NCBI GenBank assembly: GCA_026168455.1
Contig: CM047425.1
Coordinates: 9,956,001 to 10,020,000 of the forward strand
Length of the DNA stretch: 64,000 nt
Direction: 5' to 3'
DNA from: Theocolax elegans
Lineage: Eukaryota; Arthropoda; Insecta; Hymenoptera; Cerocephalidae
Shown here: one piece after another, positions 46,225-57,748 of the stretch
How positions within the stretch are numbered: the stretch's first letter is position 1
Layout of the letters: every line of letters starts with the position of its first letter
Program-made: the position numbers and the translations under genes
The notes under the pieces: model-generated
What the model saw: the letters and a program-made list of their open reading frames with translations, nothing else
Told to the model about the DNA's origin: nothing
The model's database searches: none

Positions 46225-48306
46225 GAGGTTAGAAAATTAATGAAGTTGACTCAAGATTTATTAATTTATATGAGGTTAGAAAATTAATTAAACTTATTTG
46301 AGTTCATTGAATTAATTAGTATATACACAAACTGAAGTTAATTTGAGGTTATTTTTTTATTTATAAAGTAAGAATTGAGTACTAATTTTAATGCTCCATT
46401 GACACGTGATAAAGAGAACAACAGCTGTGAGACTTCCATTAAAAAGAGAACCAGGAGGTGTTACTTTCTTTTCCTTCGTTAACAAAAAGAAAAAAAACAC
46501 GTGTTGGTTTTATATGCGAAAATTTTAGTTAGGGAATGATTGATGTTAGCGTCCACACTTATAAATCCTTTATATAAATTCATGGGATGTTTGCGTTACA
46601 GGTGCCTGCAGAGATACTTCCAAGAATTTGGATGCGTCTTTTTTTCGGCGTTTGTTACCTCTCCAGGAAAGTAGCAGCTGGTTGAAAAAAATACCAACTG
46701 CTTCGTGTACGATGTCCTTTGCATGTACACATTATTTACATCGAAGGTGGACTCCTGATTAAGAATAAGATGGAGAAAAAAGGAACGAAAAGGGAGTTCA
46801 AAGTTTTAGAAAATAAAGAAGCTTGTATTGTGATATGAAATATAATATTTGGTAATGTTTAAGATAAATCGTCAAAGTTTCATAGTAAACGGTTATTTAT
46901 TATATTTGTGAAAGGAATTTTCAAACACTGACAATTCATTGTTATGAAGTGAATATTTACTGTTTATGTCTGAAAATTTGATGCCGATGAATGCGAAGTG
47001 ATGTGCAACTATTTTATTCGGAAAATTCACTATTTCACAGTGTCTATAAATATTATAGAGTGATATTTTACTATTTGAAAGTGTCGGTCAACAATAATTT
47101 TAAAGGGGTAGTCAACTATTTGTTAATGACAATTTACTATTTCCTAGTGACACTCATAAATTTCATAGAGACATGAATTATTTGATGGGTAATGTTGATT
47201 GAATTGAGAAGTGAATACTCAGTAATCAGTTACATTGACTGACTTTTCACCGCATATTTATCAAACATTTACTAATCTACAATTATACAGAGCATAGATC
47301 CAAATAGTGAACAATCCATCACCACCAAAAAGTCAAAACGTCAAAAGCATCAGTATCACTTTCACACCTCGAATGGAAAGATTCATTCAACTCACTCTTT
47401 ACCAACCAAACACTATATATGTTACATACAAACAGGTCAAAAAAAGAAATAAATAAATTCCTTCTTCCTCTCATCCTTCTGAAAAATATCCCTTAGTCTC
47501 CGTATAGAAGTCGAGCTCCTTAGCAATTCGACGAAACAATGGGCCTATATATCCTCGGCGGCACATGCGTGCGAAATCGTATTAATTTATCGCGGTGCAA
47601 TTACAACGAGCCATACATTAGGGACGCGATCCTTGAAATGCCGCAGCCGACGCCTCCGACGACGACGACGAGTTTAAGAACAGCAGGCAGAGGTATATAG
47701 TTGTGTCCTTTTTTTTGGGAAGGGGTCCTTATGTCGGATGGTTTACGAGGCACTACCTTTTAATTAAAAAGGAAGATGTACCTTTTACCGAAAATATCAC
47801 ATGTGGGTGATGCTAATTGACGTTTATTTGAAAGTGAATTTTTTGTGCTTTTTTGGAGAAAGGTGTCTGTTGTTTGGATTGTTTTTCTTTTTATCGGAGA
47901 GAGAGTGAAGAATTTTTTAGATGGTATTGTTTGTAAATTTTTTATATGTTGATTTAATTAGTTGGGTGTTTATGTTTAAATATATTTGGTTGTTTGTTGT
48001 TTGTTAAATTATTAATTGATTTTTTAAATATTAGGTTGTCGGATTGTTTATTGAGTTTTTGGTCATCGTTAGGTAAACATTTTAAATGTTCGGTTGTTGA
48101 AATGATTATCTTTTATTAGTCAATTTTTTGTGTATTGATTTATATCGTTTTTTCTTAGTTTCGTTTTGTGCAAATTTTGATCTGTTTTGTCGTTTGTTAT
48201 TTGTTAAATTATTCGTCGATAGTTTGAATATTTGGTTGTTGGATTGTTTATTAGTTTTCTTATTTTTAATCATTTGGTAATAACTTTTTTAAATGTTCTC
48301 TGTTTC
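46225..48306 (+). repeat. Direct triplication, copy C (2.08 kb)
   Basis: Restarts at GAGGTTAGAAAATTAATG, equal to 42,751, and follows copy A to about 48,306, after which unique sequence begins (CTGTTTTTTATTT). The right part differs from A by many single-base additions or losses in T or A runs, for example near 47,840, 47,890 and 48,120. Confidence 0.9.
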
Positions 48307-48945
48307 TCTGTTTTTTATTTATAAATTTTTTTGTATATTGATTTACATAGTGTCACGTGTGGTGACACTTCACGTATTTTACATTTGTTACGTAAGATAT
48401 ACGTATTATCTGTTAAATTCGTCGTTTATCGACTGCACCATACAACTGATGACTCAAATCACACCGAAAGAACAACACTGATTGCGTTATGACACGATTA
48501 ATGTGCGAGTTACATTGAATACAAAAGGAGGATCAGAGTTCAAAGCACAAACTAGTCAAGATGTAGTATAAAAGTGAAGTAAATAAATGTTTAACTTCGA
48601 AGCTATGACCGATTGAGACTCGACTCTTCCCAACCACCGGTGTCGAAACACGACGGAACGGCCTCTTCAGGTAACAGTTTCGGGCAACCTTACGATCAAC
48701 CGCTGAAACGCCAACTACAACTAGCGGAAACCAATCAGCAACCAATACGTACAAAGAGGACCTAATATTGTACTTTAGCATATTACCAACTTACGAAAGG
48801 ATTGAAACAATAATCCAACGTATTTATACGTTAACAACTCAATCAATTATTTAAACCTGTCTTCATCATCCCCTCGTTAAGCAGTCCGCCTAATCGAGTA
48901 ACGGTACCCATAGTCATTGATATTTCTCACACGCAACTATAGTTG
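48307..48945. other. Unique DNA right of the triplication, moderately complex
   Basis: GTGTCACGTGTGGTGACACTT near 48,350 is an imperfect palindrome with a CACGTG core, an E-box-type sequence. 48,530-48,790 is GC-richer with an 82-codon minus-strand frame of no recognised family. No gene called. Confidence 0.3.
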
Positions 48946-49640
48946 ATTGTTATTAGTTATTTGCGATAGTTTTGACTGTTGATTTATATTTTTGTGATTT
49001 CATTTTATATTTAAAAAAATATTAAAAAAAAGTATCTGTTAAACAAAACACGTGTTTAAAAATTTTAATTAATTTTCAATTTATATGAAAATATCTGGAA
49101 AAAAAATTACATAACATACCTAACATAACATTTGAGTGTTCCATATTAATTTTATTCTCCTCGTGTGGATACACCATGTTTCAAATATTTTGATTTAAAC
49201 AAATATTTATATATAATAAATACAAATATTTGCATTACAAATAATTCTTCGTTATAATAAGCTCTATAGTCCCAAAAAGCAAACATATTAATATTACCTA
49301 AAACCATTTTTATATGTTCTTAATGTTTAATTGTAAAACAAATTTTGTAAAAATACTTTTTTTCTCAATCCATAATTCTTATTGTGAGAAACTCTAAAAA
49401 TTCCAAATTATACCATGCACACAATAATCGAGGATAAGTCATTCATTTCTTCCCTACACATTTCTTCACCAATGAATTCAATGCACTGCGTTTAAAATAA
49501 AACTAACCTCAACTGAATTTATTCAAACGTATACACATATACACGACCGTTTAAAATATCTAAAATCTTTCGCGTATCGCGAAAAACCAATTTGCAATAA
49601 AACTATTATTTATTAAAAAAAATACGAAAGTTGCAGAATC
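48946..49640. other. AT-rich DNA, nothing recognised
   Basis: No gene. One CTAACCTCAACTG word near 49,503. Confidence 0.4.
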
Positions 49641-50220
49641 ATGGTTAAACAAATCACGGGATATATATATATAATAATACTGTATATATGTATATATATG
49701 TGTACCGACCGAGCAACTCTATAAAATTTTCTCCGCCGCCGCAGCAACAACAATGTAATAACATAAAATTTCCCAATTCTGAAGTATAGACGTAACGAAT
49801 TTAAATAAGATACACAGCTTCGATATATATATACACACAGCTCGTAATATAAATTTACAAATTTATTACCAGTTTGTAAATTCGTAATATTTTTTTTTCT
49901 TTTAAGAAATATATATATTTGCAATATGTACACGTGGGATGCGTGGACAGACCGTAAAAACGATAAGTCACGCTCGATCGTAAAATGAAACTATATAATA
50001 ATTCCCTTGCAAATGTGAAATGACCCAGTTCCTTCGATCGGACTTTATATATTATATACAGGATCCGAGGGACTATCCTTTTTTTCTTTTTGGTCTCTTA
50101 GTACAACGGTGATAAAAGTAACAAATGCTCGTGCAGTTCATCCCTGTTAATGAACTGTCATTTGGCTCGCGGTGTCGAAAAAAGAAGGGAGGAGGAGTGG
50201 AGAGGTTATATTTTTTGGCA
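49641..50220. other. Complex island with (TA)n tracts
   Basis: (TA)n near 49,660-49,672 and 49,682-49,700, a GCCGCCGCAGCAACAACAA patch near 49,734 and GC-richer DNA to 50,200, including GTTAATGAACTGTCATTTGG near 50,145. The 106-codon minus-strand frame (49,613-49,933) is Ile/Tyr-rich from TA repeats and not accepted. Confidence 0.35.
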
Positions 50221-51724
50221 CTACGAAACCTTGTAATATGAACTTAATTATTTTATTAGAGTAGTGTGTATTGGATTAATAAATTTGATTCGTGTATTTT
50301 TTTAGAACATGGTATGAAGAGAAATTTTAGTGAAAAATAAGATGGATGTTTCTAATCTTAAAAATTTAATAATGTATGTACGTTTTTACCACTAAATGTC
50401 GTGGTGTATATTGAAATGATTTTATATATGTATAAATTATCCAGGTTTTTAAAATATCGGTAGGAAATGAATATTATATGGTGTATAAAATGTTTCTAAC
50501 TTTAAAAATTTAACAAAGCGTACATTCCTATCACTTTATATACAAATATAGCATTGATTGAAGTCATTTTTTAGATGTGTTTTAGCGGTTCTTCGATAGA
50601 AAAAGGAACTCCTATTGATCTATAAAATAGTTATTTTATAAATTACTACTACTCATATAATAATAGAAATAGAGATATAATATAGCATTTTTTGCAAATG
50701 AATAAAAATAGACTAAATATAATAACTACTTCTAACATAAAAAATGGTCCAATTTCTACTAATACTTATCCTAGTAGATGTTTAAACGATTTTCTAGGTA
50801 TAAATAACCCATTTTCTAAAAATAGGTAGATAGGGGCCTGTTATAATCTGTAAAGCAGCTATTCCTAACATCAGAATATCTTAAATTTTCTACATAAATG
50901 TAAATACTCAATCGTGATATCAACAAATATCATCAATTTTCAATGAATTTTTATCCAATTTTAATAAGATATACGACGTAAAATTCCATCTCTTTCTGGA
51001 TATAGCCTTATTATTTTTCGAAAATAAATAATTTACATATTGTAGAAAAGGTGATCACTCTCCATCTTGTTAATTTAGGAAAAATTCAGAAAACGATCTG
51101 ACGGAAGCTAAGGAAAAAAAATCTAGAAAAAAAACAGATTTCTTGAGTTCATAATAAATAGCCTGAGGAACAAATTCTTGATGTTTAATTTATTTCGACC
51201 AAAACCATTACAAAAATTAAAAATGCACAGTAAAGGTAGAATTGGACTAACAATGAATAAAATTTAAGTGGTTAAAAAGGTAGTCAGCGAATTTTGTATA
51301 CATTGTCATGATTAAAAAAGGTTAGATCAAAAATGTTCATGATATCGGTAATGTACAATTTGTTTCGAGTTTAATAAAATTGTTTTGGATTTTTTTGTTG
51401 ATAAATTAGTTTTGTTTATACATTTTAAGATAATCAGAACTCGAATTAGAAAATTTAACAAAGTGAATCCCAAAATTATCTTTCAAAGTGAAAATATATT
51501 TGAAAAATTATAGAATGTAGTAATTTGATAAAACGTAAAAAACAATGATTAATTTTTATTAAATGAAGAATTATGCACAACAACTATATTACCGACTAAC
51601 AATTAAAACCAACTAAAAAAAGGACCACTCCCTAAATGTAATTAAAAAAAATTTCCAAACCCGACTAACAACAGCAACACTCAAATCTCACACCAACATT
51701 ATGCAAAATATTAATTAAAAAAAA
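50221..51724. other. AT-rich DNA, nothing recognised
   Basis: Long AT-rich stretch with no frames of note, no inverted repeats and no RNA genes seen. Confidence 0.45.
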
Positions 51725-52010
51725 AAGATGAAATTAACATCGTTAACAATCAAGGGCACGACGCAACAACAACAACAACAGATTGTCATATATAAACAAA
51801 ACTTTTGGTCGTATGGAATTAAGCCGCGTGGTCTTTCGGTGGGCCGACCGATAAATCTGATAAACTCCCTATATATATGGGCTAATTTGAATATCCGCGG
51901 GTGCATTATCAAAATGTGATATCGTCGACCGAGGGAGAGAGAGAAAGGAGATACGCCAAGCGTATATATAGGTATATATGTATATCGTAACACGGTTTTA
52001 ATGCACATAT
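51725..52010. other. Complex island with (CAA)n
   Basis: (CAA)n at about 51,762-51,779, then a CG-containing block (AAGCCGCGTGGTC, GGGCCGACCGATAAATC, ATATCCGCGGGTGC) and a GA-rich end. Minus-strand frame 51,715-52,008 includes a Cys run from the repeat and has no domain. Island-series member. Confidence 0.4.
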
Positions 52011-52760
52011 AGATTAGATCAATTTACAATAAGCCGGTTTTGTCGGCTGCTGTATACGGATCAACTTTTTTTTCTTTTTTTTTAATCTAGCTGCTTCCTC
52101 CAGTCTCCTTTGATAATTAAAGTCCTCTTGATAGTTTATCTTTCGTAAACATTGTGATAACAGCGTTGCGTGTGTATTTCTTTTATTTTTGGGATGTAGT
52201 GGGTGGGATAAGGTTGTTGTGTATATATCGGAGTGCATAGTGAAATTTTCTTTTTTAAGGAGATGTCGGATCCTGAATAGTTTATATTTTAATATAAAAT
52301 GGGTTATTATTTTAAAAAATAAGTCATAATTTATAAAAAAAATTAATAATGTAAATTGTTAAAATCAATGTAATTTTTCTGTTGACAATAGTGCTTATTG
52401 AATTATACCGACCAAATCTTGTTTACTCAAAATTAATTAAAAAAATATTTTTTAAAAAAATCGCAATGTCAGACTCTCCGTATATTTATGAATTTTTAAG
52501 ATTTTTAATTTAATATTTTAAACATGATTCTTGAGTTGGAAAAGGTAGATCCCCGTTATCTGTTCTTAAAAAATTGTTCTTATAGGAATTCTTTTTTTGA
52601 TATTGTCGCATTTGCTTTAAACAGTGATAGTTGAATTTTCTTTTTCAGATGTCTATTACTTACCAATACGTGTATTAATATGAGAATACAGTCAATTTTA
52701 TACTTTCATAATCACTTAACGATGATTAAATTTCAATTTTACTAATAATCTTAATTTTAA
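52011..52760. other. AT-rich DNA, nothing recognised
   Basis: No gene. Slightly more complex to 52,260, then strongly AT-rich. Confidence 0.4.
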
Positions 52761-52764
52761 CTTC

Positions 52765-52820
52765 GGCAACTGCCCGGTAAGCAGGAGACCGTCGGTTCGA
52801 TCCCGACCTGGGGCCGTTGA
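52765..52820 (+). mobile_element. Fragment of a tRNA-derived SINE (B-box end)
   Basis: CTGCCCGGTAAGCAGGAGAC followed by a T-arm-like GTCGGTTCGATCCCGAC, with canonical B box GGTTCGATCCC and a perfect 5-bp T stem. The 5' half of a tRNA (A box, D arm) is missing, so it is a truncated tRNA-derived repeat and not a gene. The body that follows to about 52,970 shows no clear tail. Confidence 0.5.
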
Positions 52821-53040
52821 TTTTTTTCTTTCTCGATTTTTTCCGTAATTAATTTTCTAATACCTCTGCAACATGTAAGACTTAGCGATATGCAGTAAGT
52901 TGCTAATAAAAGAGGTTTTGTGCAATATTTGAAAAATATTGAGTAACACAAATTAGTTTCCGAAATACCGATTAAATTTATATAATACTTTGTAATAAAT
53001 ACATGCCGACGATTAGAGTCAAAATTTAAAATCTTAATTT

Positions 53041-53640
53041 TGTTCGTTAAAAACCCGTTAGAGGAAGCTTAGCTGCGGGAGCTTCGCGTCGCGCTGTCGC
53101 GTCTAACACGGCTCTCCGATGCGTGGAGAACCAGGCAGTCTGAGTCGCACTCGGGGAAAATACTTTCAGCTGCTCGTGCCCGTCGGCGGAACACGAGACT
53201 AGGCCTGTTAATGTGCTCGCGGAGTCGTCGGGATGAGAATACGGGATATTCAAGAAATGAATTATTAATAAATAACACGTATATTATCATAAATATATTA
53301 CAAACAATACGAAGCGCTCGATAGCGCTGACTAGTCTAATAATAATACAATCGACCTCGGGGTCGTTCGATGGTATACGAGTGATCATGGTACACCGAGA
53401 AAGCGCGGGTTTCGGCAACCCGTATTGCTGGGCGAAATCACCGCGTGCGCGAGGAGGCCGGTTGATCCGTCCCGCGTATCGTGTGCTCGTTGCGTATCAT
53501 GCTGAGCTGTTTACGAACAAGCTCAACACCACCGGAGAAGTTAACAACAACTTACGTTGCGGAGGGTTGCGCCAACGGAATAACTTACTCTCGACCCCCC
53601 TCCCCCCTTCTCCCCACCCCTCTCTCTTATTTTCGGCGGT
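53041..53640. other. GC-rich stretch, probably transposon-derived, unassigned
   Basis: GC content rises sharply with many CG dinucleotides. On the minus strand a segment from TGTTAACTTC (53,541) to CATTAACA (53,207) has TG...CA ends and an AT-rich inner part like a solo LTR, but I see no target duplication. Frames on both strands are open because the DNA is GC-rich. Its right edge joins the reverse-transcriptase remnant. Confidence 0.3.
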
Positions 53641-54393
53641 ATTTCGGAGGGATCTGTTGTCAACAAACTGGTTACAGGTGTTGAGTTTTGACGACATTGA
53701 TGCTAGGGCTAATGGATATATGCAACGCCTAGTTGAGTTATATAAGACTCAAGCACAAATTAGGACTTTTAAAACTAGGCACAGACCCTGCCCGTGGATC
53801 ACTGATCATGTCAGGAATCTTATCTCGCAACGGAATAAGGCCTGGAGAACATACAAGCGGTCAGGCAGCACAGTCGCTCATGATGCGAATAAACTATTGA
53901 GAAATTTGACTCAGGTAGCTATCAGGAATGCTAAGCACAGGTTTTATAAGGCTAGGTTGAATGAGTGTACTCGTGGATCTGATATGTGGAAGATAGTGAA
54001 TGAGATCGGTCTTGGTACCTCGCGCTCGGTTCCGAATCAATTGTCAGTGTCTGCAGATGAAATGAATAGGTACTTTGTGGGTGACGTTCAGACCAGCAAC
54101 GCTAAGTTTGGCATATCACTTCGCCCAGGGTTCCACAATTAATAGATTTTTCTTCAAACATGTTGAGGCTGTTGATTTGCTTGAGACGATTAGGTCCGTA
54201 AGGTCGAATGCCTCGGGCATCGATGGTATTTCGATTTGTTATATCAGAGAGTTAATATCTGATATTGTTCTGATATTGCTGCAGTTATTTGACGACTCTA
54301 TGCAGTCGCGAGTCTTCCAGAAAAGCTGGAAGATGGCTCATCAGATCAGCATCATCTGTGCTACCGCCAAGCTTATACCATTATTCATTACAG
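53641..54393 (+). pseudogene. Non-LTR retrotransposon remnant (pre-RT linker plus N-terminal reverse transcriptase)
   Basis: The frame from about 53,655 encodes a segment with PWITDHVRNLISQRNKAW, characteristic of the linker between endonuclease and reverse transcriptase in Jockey/I/R1-type non-LTR elements. The following RT part shows SNASGIDGIS and a Trp-Lys segment (QKSWKMA), but in a different register, so one frameshift lies near 54,135. The sequence stops near 54,393 in (TA)n DNA, before the YxDD catalytic region, and no endonuclease is seen upstream. The open frame annotated from 53,381 runs through unrelated GC-rich DNA. Dead fragment; exact clade uncertain. Confidence 0.7.
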
Positions 54394-54980
54394 GTAACAT
54401 ATATATATATATATTAATACATTAATAATAATAATAATAATAATAAATGGAAAAATATGAATTTTCGTTTATTTGAGGCCCATCAATAAATAATATATTT
54501 ATTATTATATAATAATACAAAGATCATACATTCTTACACTCACTCTATTAATTTATATACGATTCCGGCTGGATTGTCGCATCTAAGTCTTCGCTCTTGG
54601 CAGCTTTTCGTCCTGAAGAAATGACGCAACCAATATCCCTGGCTTGGTGCACTTGTATCGGGTAGTATGGTACAAGCGCGTAGAATTAGCGTGCGATATC
54701 GGTGTCGTTATCGAGACGCAGGCAATCTTTTCGGATATTATAAGTGAGAGTAAGTCCTCTCGTGTCGGCCGACTAGAATTCAGTGTCCCCAAAAATCTTC
54801 CTCATTCAACCTTTACCTCGAGCATGCCTTTGACTTCCCTCTCTTCTCAATATGGGAGTGAGGTGACGCTGTCTTTTCTAAGAATTAGTCTTGGTCTCAT
54901 GGTAGATGCTAGTTGATATATTACAAGCTGTTGGAATGCATCGCGTACAAACAAATTTTGCACTATGTTTTAGAGCGAGG
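54394..54980. other. (ATA)n tract and unassigned GC-richer DNA
   Basis: (AAT)n at about 54,423-54,447 is followed by AT-rich DNA. From about 54,560 to 54,920 the sequence is GC-richer with overlapping frames on both strands (up to 90 codons). I do not recognise any product; its position next to the recombinase remnant suggests transposon debris. Confidence 0.3.
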
Positions 54981-54982
54981 TT

Positions 54983-55426
54983 TTATAAATCGTCTGCAGT
55001 CACATAAACCTTTGTGTCTAAATATAACTCATTTGGAGCTTCATCAATAAACTTTTTCATATTTTCGGAACTAAACACTCTTGATTTTTTAACGGTACTT
55101 CCAACACTTTAAGAAGACTTGTAAACTTGCATACTTTGATATATCGATATTTTTATTTATAAGTAATAATTTGTTTAGTATTGAATACCATGACCACAAG
55201 TAAGATGACACAAATAATTTTGATTGTTCATTAAAGTATGCAAGCAGTGTCGTCTCACAGAAGGATTTTGTACCTTTTTTTTCATCCAGTCCAAAAAGAG
55301 CTGATAATTTTTTTCATAAATACGTTTTGATTTTGTCGGAATAGTACCATTTATAGCTTCGTTTGCAGACTTTATAATATCAGAAGGAATAGATTCTTCG
55401 TCACTATTACTTTCGGCGTTATTCAT
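54983..55426 (-). pseudogene. Crypton-like tyrosine recombinase, N-terminal part, frameshifted remnant
   Basis: The minus-strand frame starts with Met at 55,426, has an acidic N-terminus and then a segment with PTKSKRIYEKNYQLFLDWMK. This matches the core-binding (SAM-like) N-terminal domain of Crypton-type tyrosine recombinases found in many animal genomes. The frame breaks at an A run near 55,275. Past it another register continues with TTLLAYFNEQSKL and an LWSWYSILN segment, then a second break near 55,095 before KKSRVFSSENMKKFIDEAP. The catalytic C-terminal half (Arg...His-x-x-Arg...Tyr) is absent. Known family features are the basis; the breaks may be real or indel errors. Confidence 0.55.
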
Positions 55427-55914
55427 TTTGCAGGTGTTTTCTCTTGAACTTCAAGGACTAAACTGATTAGGTTCTAACGATATTGAAGAACAATAAAGCG
55501 GGGTACGAAATAGTAGAGCAAGTGGGGGAATTTATTAAAGATGTTAATAAGTTACCTGTATAATTAATATTTTAATAAGTGTTCTATAATGTAAATAATT
55601 TTAATTTAATGACAGTATTTATTATTATACATATTATTTACTCATTTTAACTATAATATTTTTTATCTCTAAACCACTACATGGTTATATCGAAAACTAG
55701 ATGGAACACAATTACTATCGAACTTCACTGAGGTAAGTTCGTTTGATCGTACAATTGGATTATAAATAATATTTGATAGTACTAAAGAAGTAGGAGAAGA
55801 TGCGCTTATGTCTATAAACAATTGACTTTTGTGCAAAATTTATGAGTGAAAAATAACTGCGTTTCTGAGAATTACTTTATCAAAAATACAAAGCGATTGT
55901 ATAATATAATCATT
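55427..55914. other. AT-rich DNA left of the BEL/Pao insertion
   Basis: No gene. The target word ATTAG at 55,915-55,919 is the left copy of the retrotransposon's target duplication. Confidence 0.5.
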
Positions 55915-55919
55915 ATTAG

Positions 55920-56442
55920 TGTTGGGAATAGAAAATAACGGTGATCCAAATTGATTTATATATATATATATAAGTTTTATTTTGTATTTGCTTCTGTAGC
56001 GGTCGCAAAGCGAATGAACAAACCAAAAAAGACAAGCGAGACGTCGCTTTTCCCCCTTCCCTGCGCCGCTTACATTTTGTTCATATCGCGACGGCCGCAA
56101 GTTTTGTTTTTTCGTTCGACGCAGGAATCGAGAGATTGTTAGCGCTTCGATCGGCGCAGATTATTGATTTTTTACATCAGCTGATCGCGTGCGCTCGAAG
56201 AATCGATCCCTCCCCGCCTCTCGGCCCAAAAAGCCACGAAATCATCAATTCGCGCATACTGATCCACATTTCTGCTGGGAGTCACCTCCCGCGTGGGATC
56301 TAATAACAAAGGGGCCACATTGCCGTGAACAGTCACGCGAGAGAGGTGCGGGGATCGCAAATTTCGCGCGCATAAAAATGCTTTAAAAAAGCCGTACACG
56401 TTATTTTAATCACACTCTCAATCCCTGTGTCTATCGGTAACA
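55920..56442 (-). repeat. 3' LTR of the BEL/Pao element
   Basis: In element orientation it begins TGTTACCGATAGACACAG and ends TTCCCAACA. Compared with the other LTR it has one extra TA unit near its (TA)n tract, one A fewer near 56,020, one G fewer near 56,138 and a G for A near 56,222. Minus-strand frames inside (56,172-56,399) are repeated in the other LTR and are not genes. Confidence 0.93.
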
Positions 56443-56445
56443 ATT

Positions 56446-56454
56446 CTCCCCCTC
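56446..56454 (-). other. Polypurine tract of the BEL/Pao element
   Basis: Minus-strand GAGGGGGAG lies three bases upstream of the 3' LTR, where second-strand synthesis would be primed. Confidence 0.75.
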
Positions 56455-56467
56455 GTAAATAATTAAA

Positions 56468-57748
56468 TTAATTTTTTACATCATTGTCACTAAACAAACG
56501 TACAAGCTTGTGAACTGGACGTACAAAATTACCAGATGTGGTTACAACTTTCGCGACTCGCGTTTCGCCGTCGGCGCCTGGATAAACTTCGCTTATTTTC
56601 CCCTTTTTCCACGCGTTTCGTGGCGCTTGCGTATCAACAATTAATACAAGATCGTTGATTTTCAACGGTAACGTCTTACTAAGCCATTTTTCACGAGTTA
56701 AAAGCGTGGGTAAGTACTCTCGCAGCCACCGATTCCAAAAATGGTTCGCGAACGATTGCGAAATTCGCCACTGTTTTTTTGTACATAAATTTAACGCGTC
56801 ATAATTATTTAATTTGAATTCTCCCGACGATTCGCCAATCAAGAAGTGATTAGGTGTTAGTGCTTCATCGTCTCTGGGATCTGTCGATACGTGCGTGAGT
56901 GGTCGCGAGTTGACGGAATGCTCGATTTCAACAAGTAAAGTATGTAATATTTCTTCGCTAGGAGCATGATTTTTAAGGGTCGCGTTAAGCGCTATTTTTA
57001 CCGTTTTAATCATGCGCTCCCATGCGCCTCCCATATGCGGTGAATCGGGCGGATTAAAATACCATTTTATGCCGTTTTTTAATGCAAATTCCCGTTGTTT
57101 ATTTTTATCCAACATAGCGATTCCATCTTGCAACTCCTTACACGCGCCACGAAAATTCGTTCCGTTATCACTGTATATAACAGCAGGCGATCCTCGCCTC
57201 GCGGACAATCGCTGCAAGGCCATTATTGCGGAACTCGCTGTCAATGAATCGCCAATTCGATATGTATAGCTCTCGTTGTCAGACAGGTGAAAAGCACCCC
57301 CAACGTTTTTCGCGTCTTCGCCCAATTTTCACGCATATAGGACCAAAATAATCTATTCCGCAATGAGTAAAGGGCCTTAGCTTATAAGCTAAACGACATT
57401 TAGGGAGCGATGCCATCATCGGATTTTGCGGTTTCGCTTTTCGCAGTTTGCAAGCTAGACAATTATATGTGAAGATTTAAGCGCATTCCGAAGACCGACG
57501 ATGTAGAATTTTTGCTTCATTTCATTCACCACCGTTTCGTTACTTCCGTGATAAAAACGCCGATGATATTCCGCAATAAGCAATTTAGTTTTACTATTTT
57601 TCGCGTCTAAAATAATCGGATGATTTTCAAATTCCACATCATCGATTTTCCTTACACGACCTTCTGCACGCATTAAACTGGTATCATCGAGGAAAGGTCG
57701 CACATTTCGAATTTTACTTTGTTTAGGTATATTTTTATTATTTTTCAA
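56468..57748 (-). pseudogene. Integrase region of BEL/Pao pol, broken
   Basis: 57,455-57,748 encodes the upstream part, with a His/Cys-rich zinc-binding region at its end (YHRRFYHGSNETVV). 56,468-57,325 (286 codons) encodes the catalytic core with YSDNGTNF (Asp near residue 53) and GGAWERMIK (Glu near residue 103), the last two residues of a D,D-E triad, then the C-terminal domain typical of Pao integrases (WKKGKISEVYPG and a final VRPVHKLVRLF). The two blocks are in different registers, and the first catalytic Asp region lies around the break at 57,325-57,455. Confidence 0.85.

Noticed and set aside
43519..47176. A 60-70-codon frame repeated in all three triplication copies
   Set aside because: The copies reach different ends because of indels, the frame consists of short degenerate ACTATTT-type repeats, and no selection on reading frame is visible.
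53207..53548. Solo LTR with TGTTAA...TTAACA ends
   Set aside because: The ends look LTR-like on the minus strand, but the flanking bases do not form a target duplication and no second copy is present in the window.
53381..54142. 253-codon frame taken as a single gene
   Set aside because: Only the part from about 53,655 resembles a retrotransposon linker; the N-terminal part is open because the DNA is GC-rich and shows no homology that I recognise.
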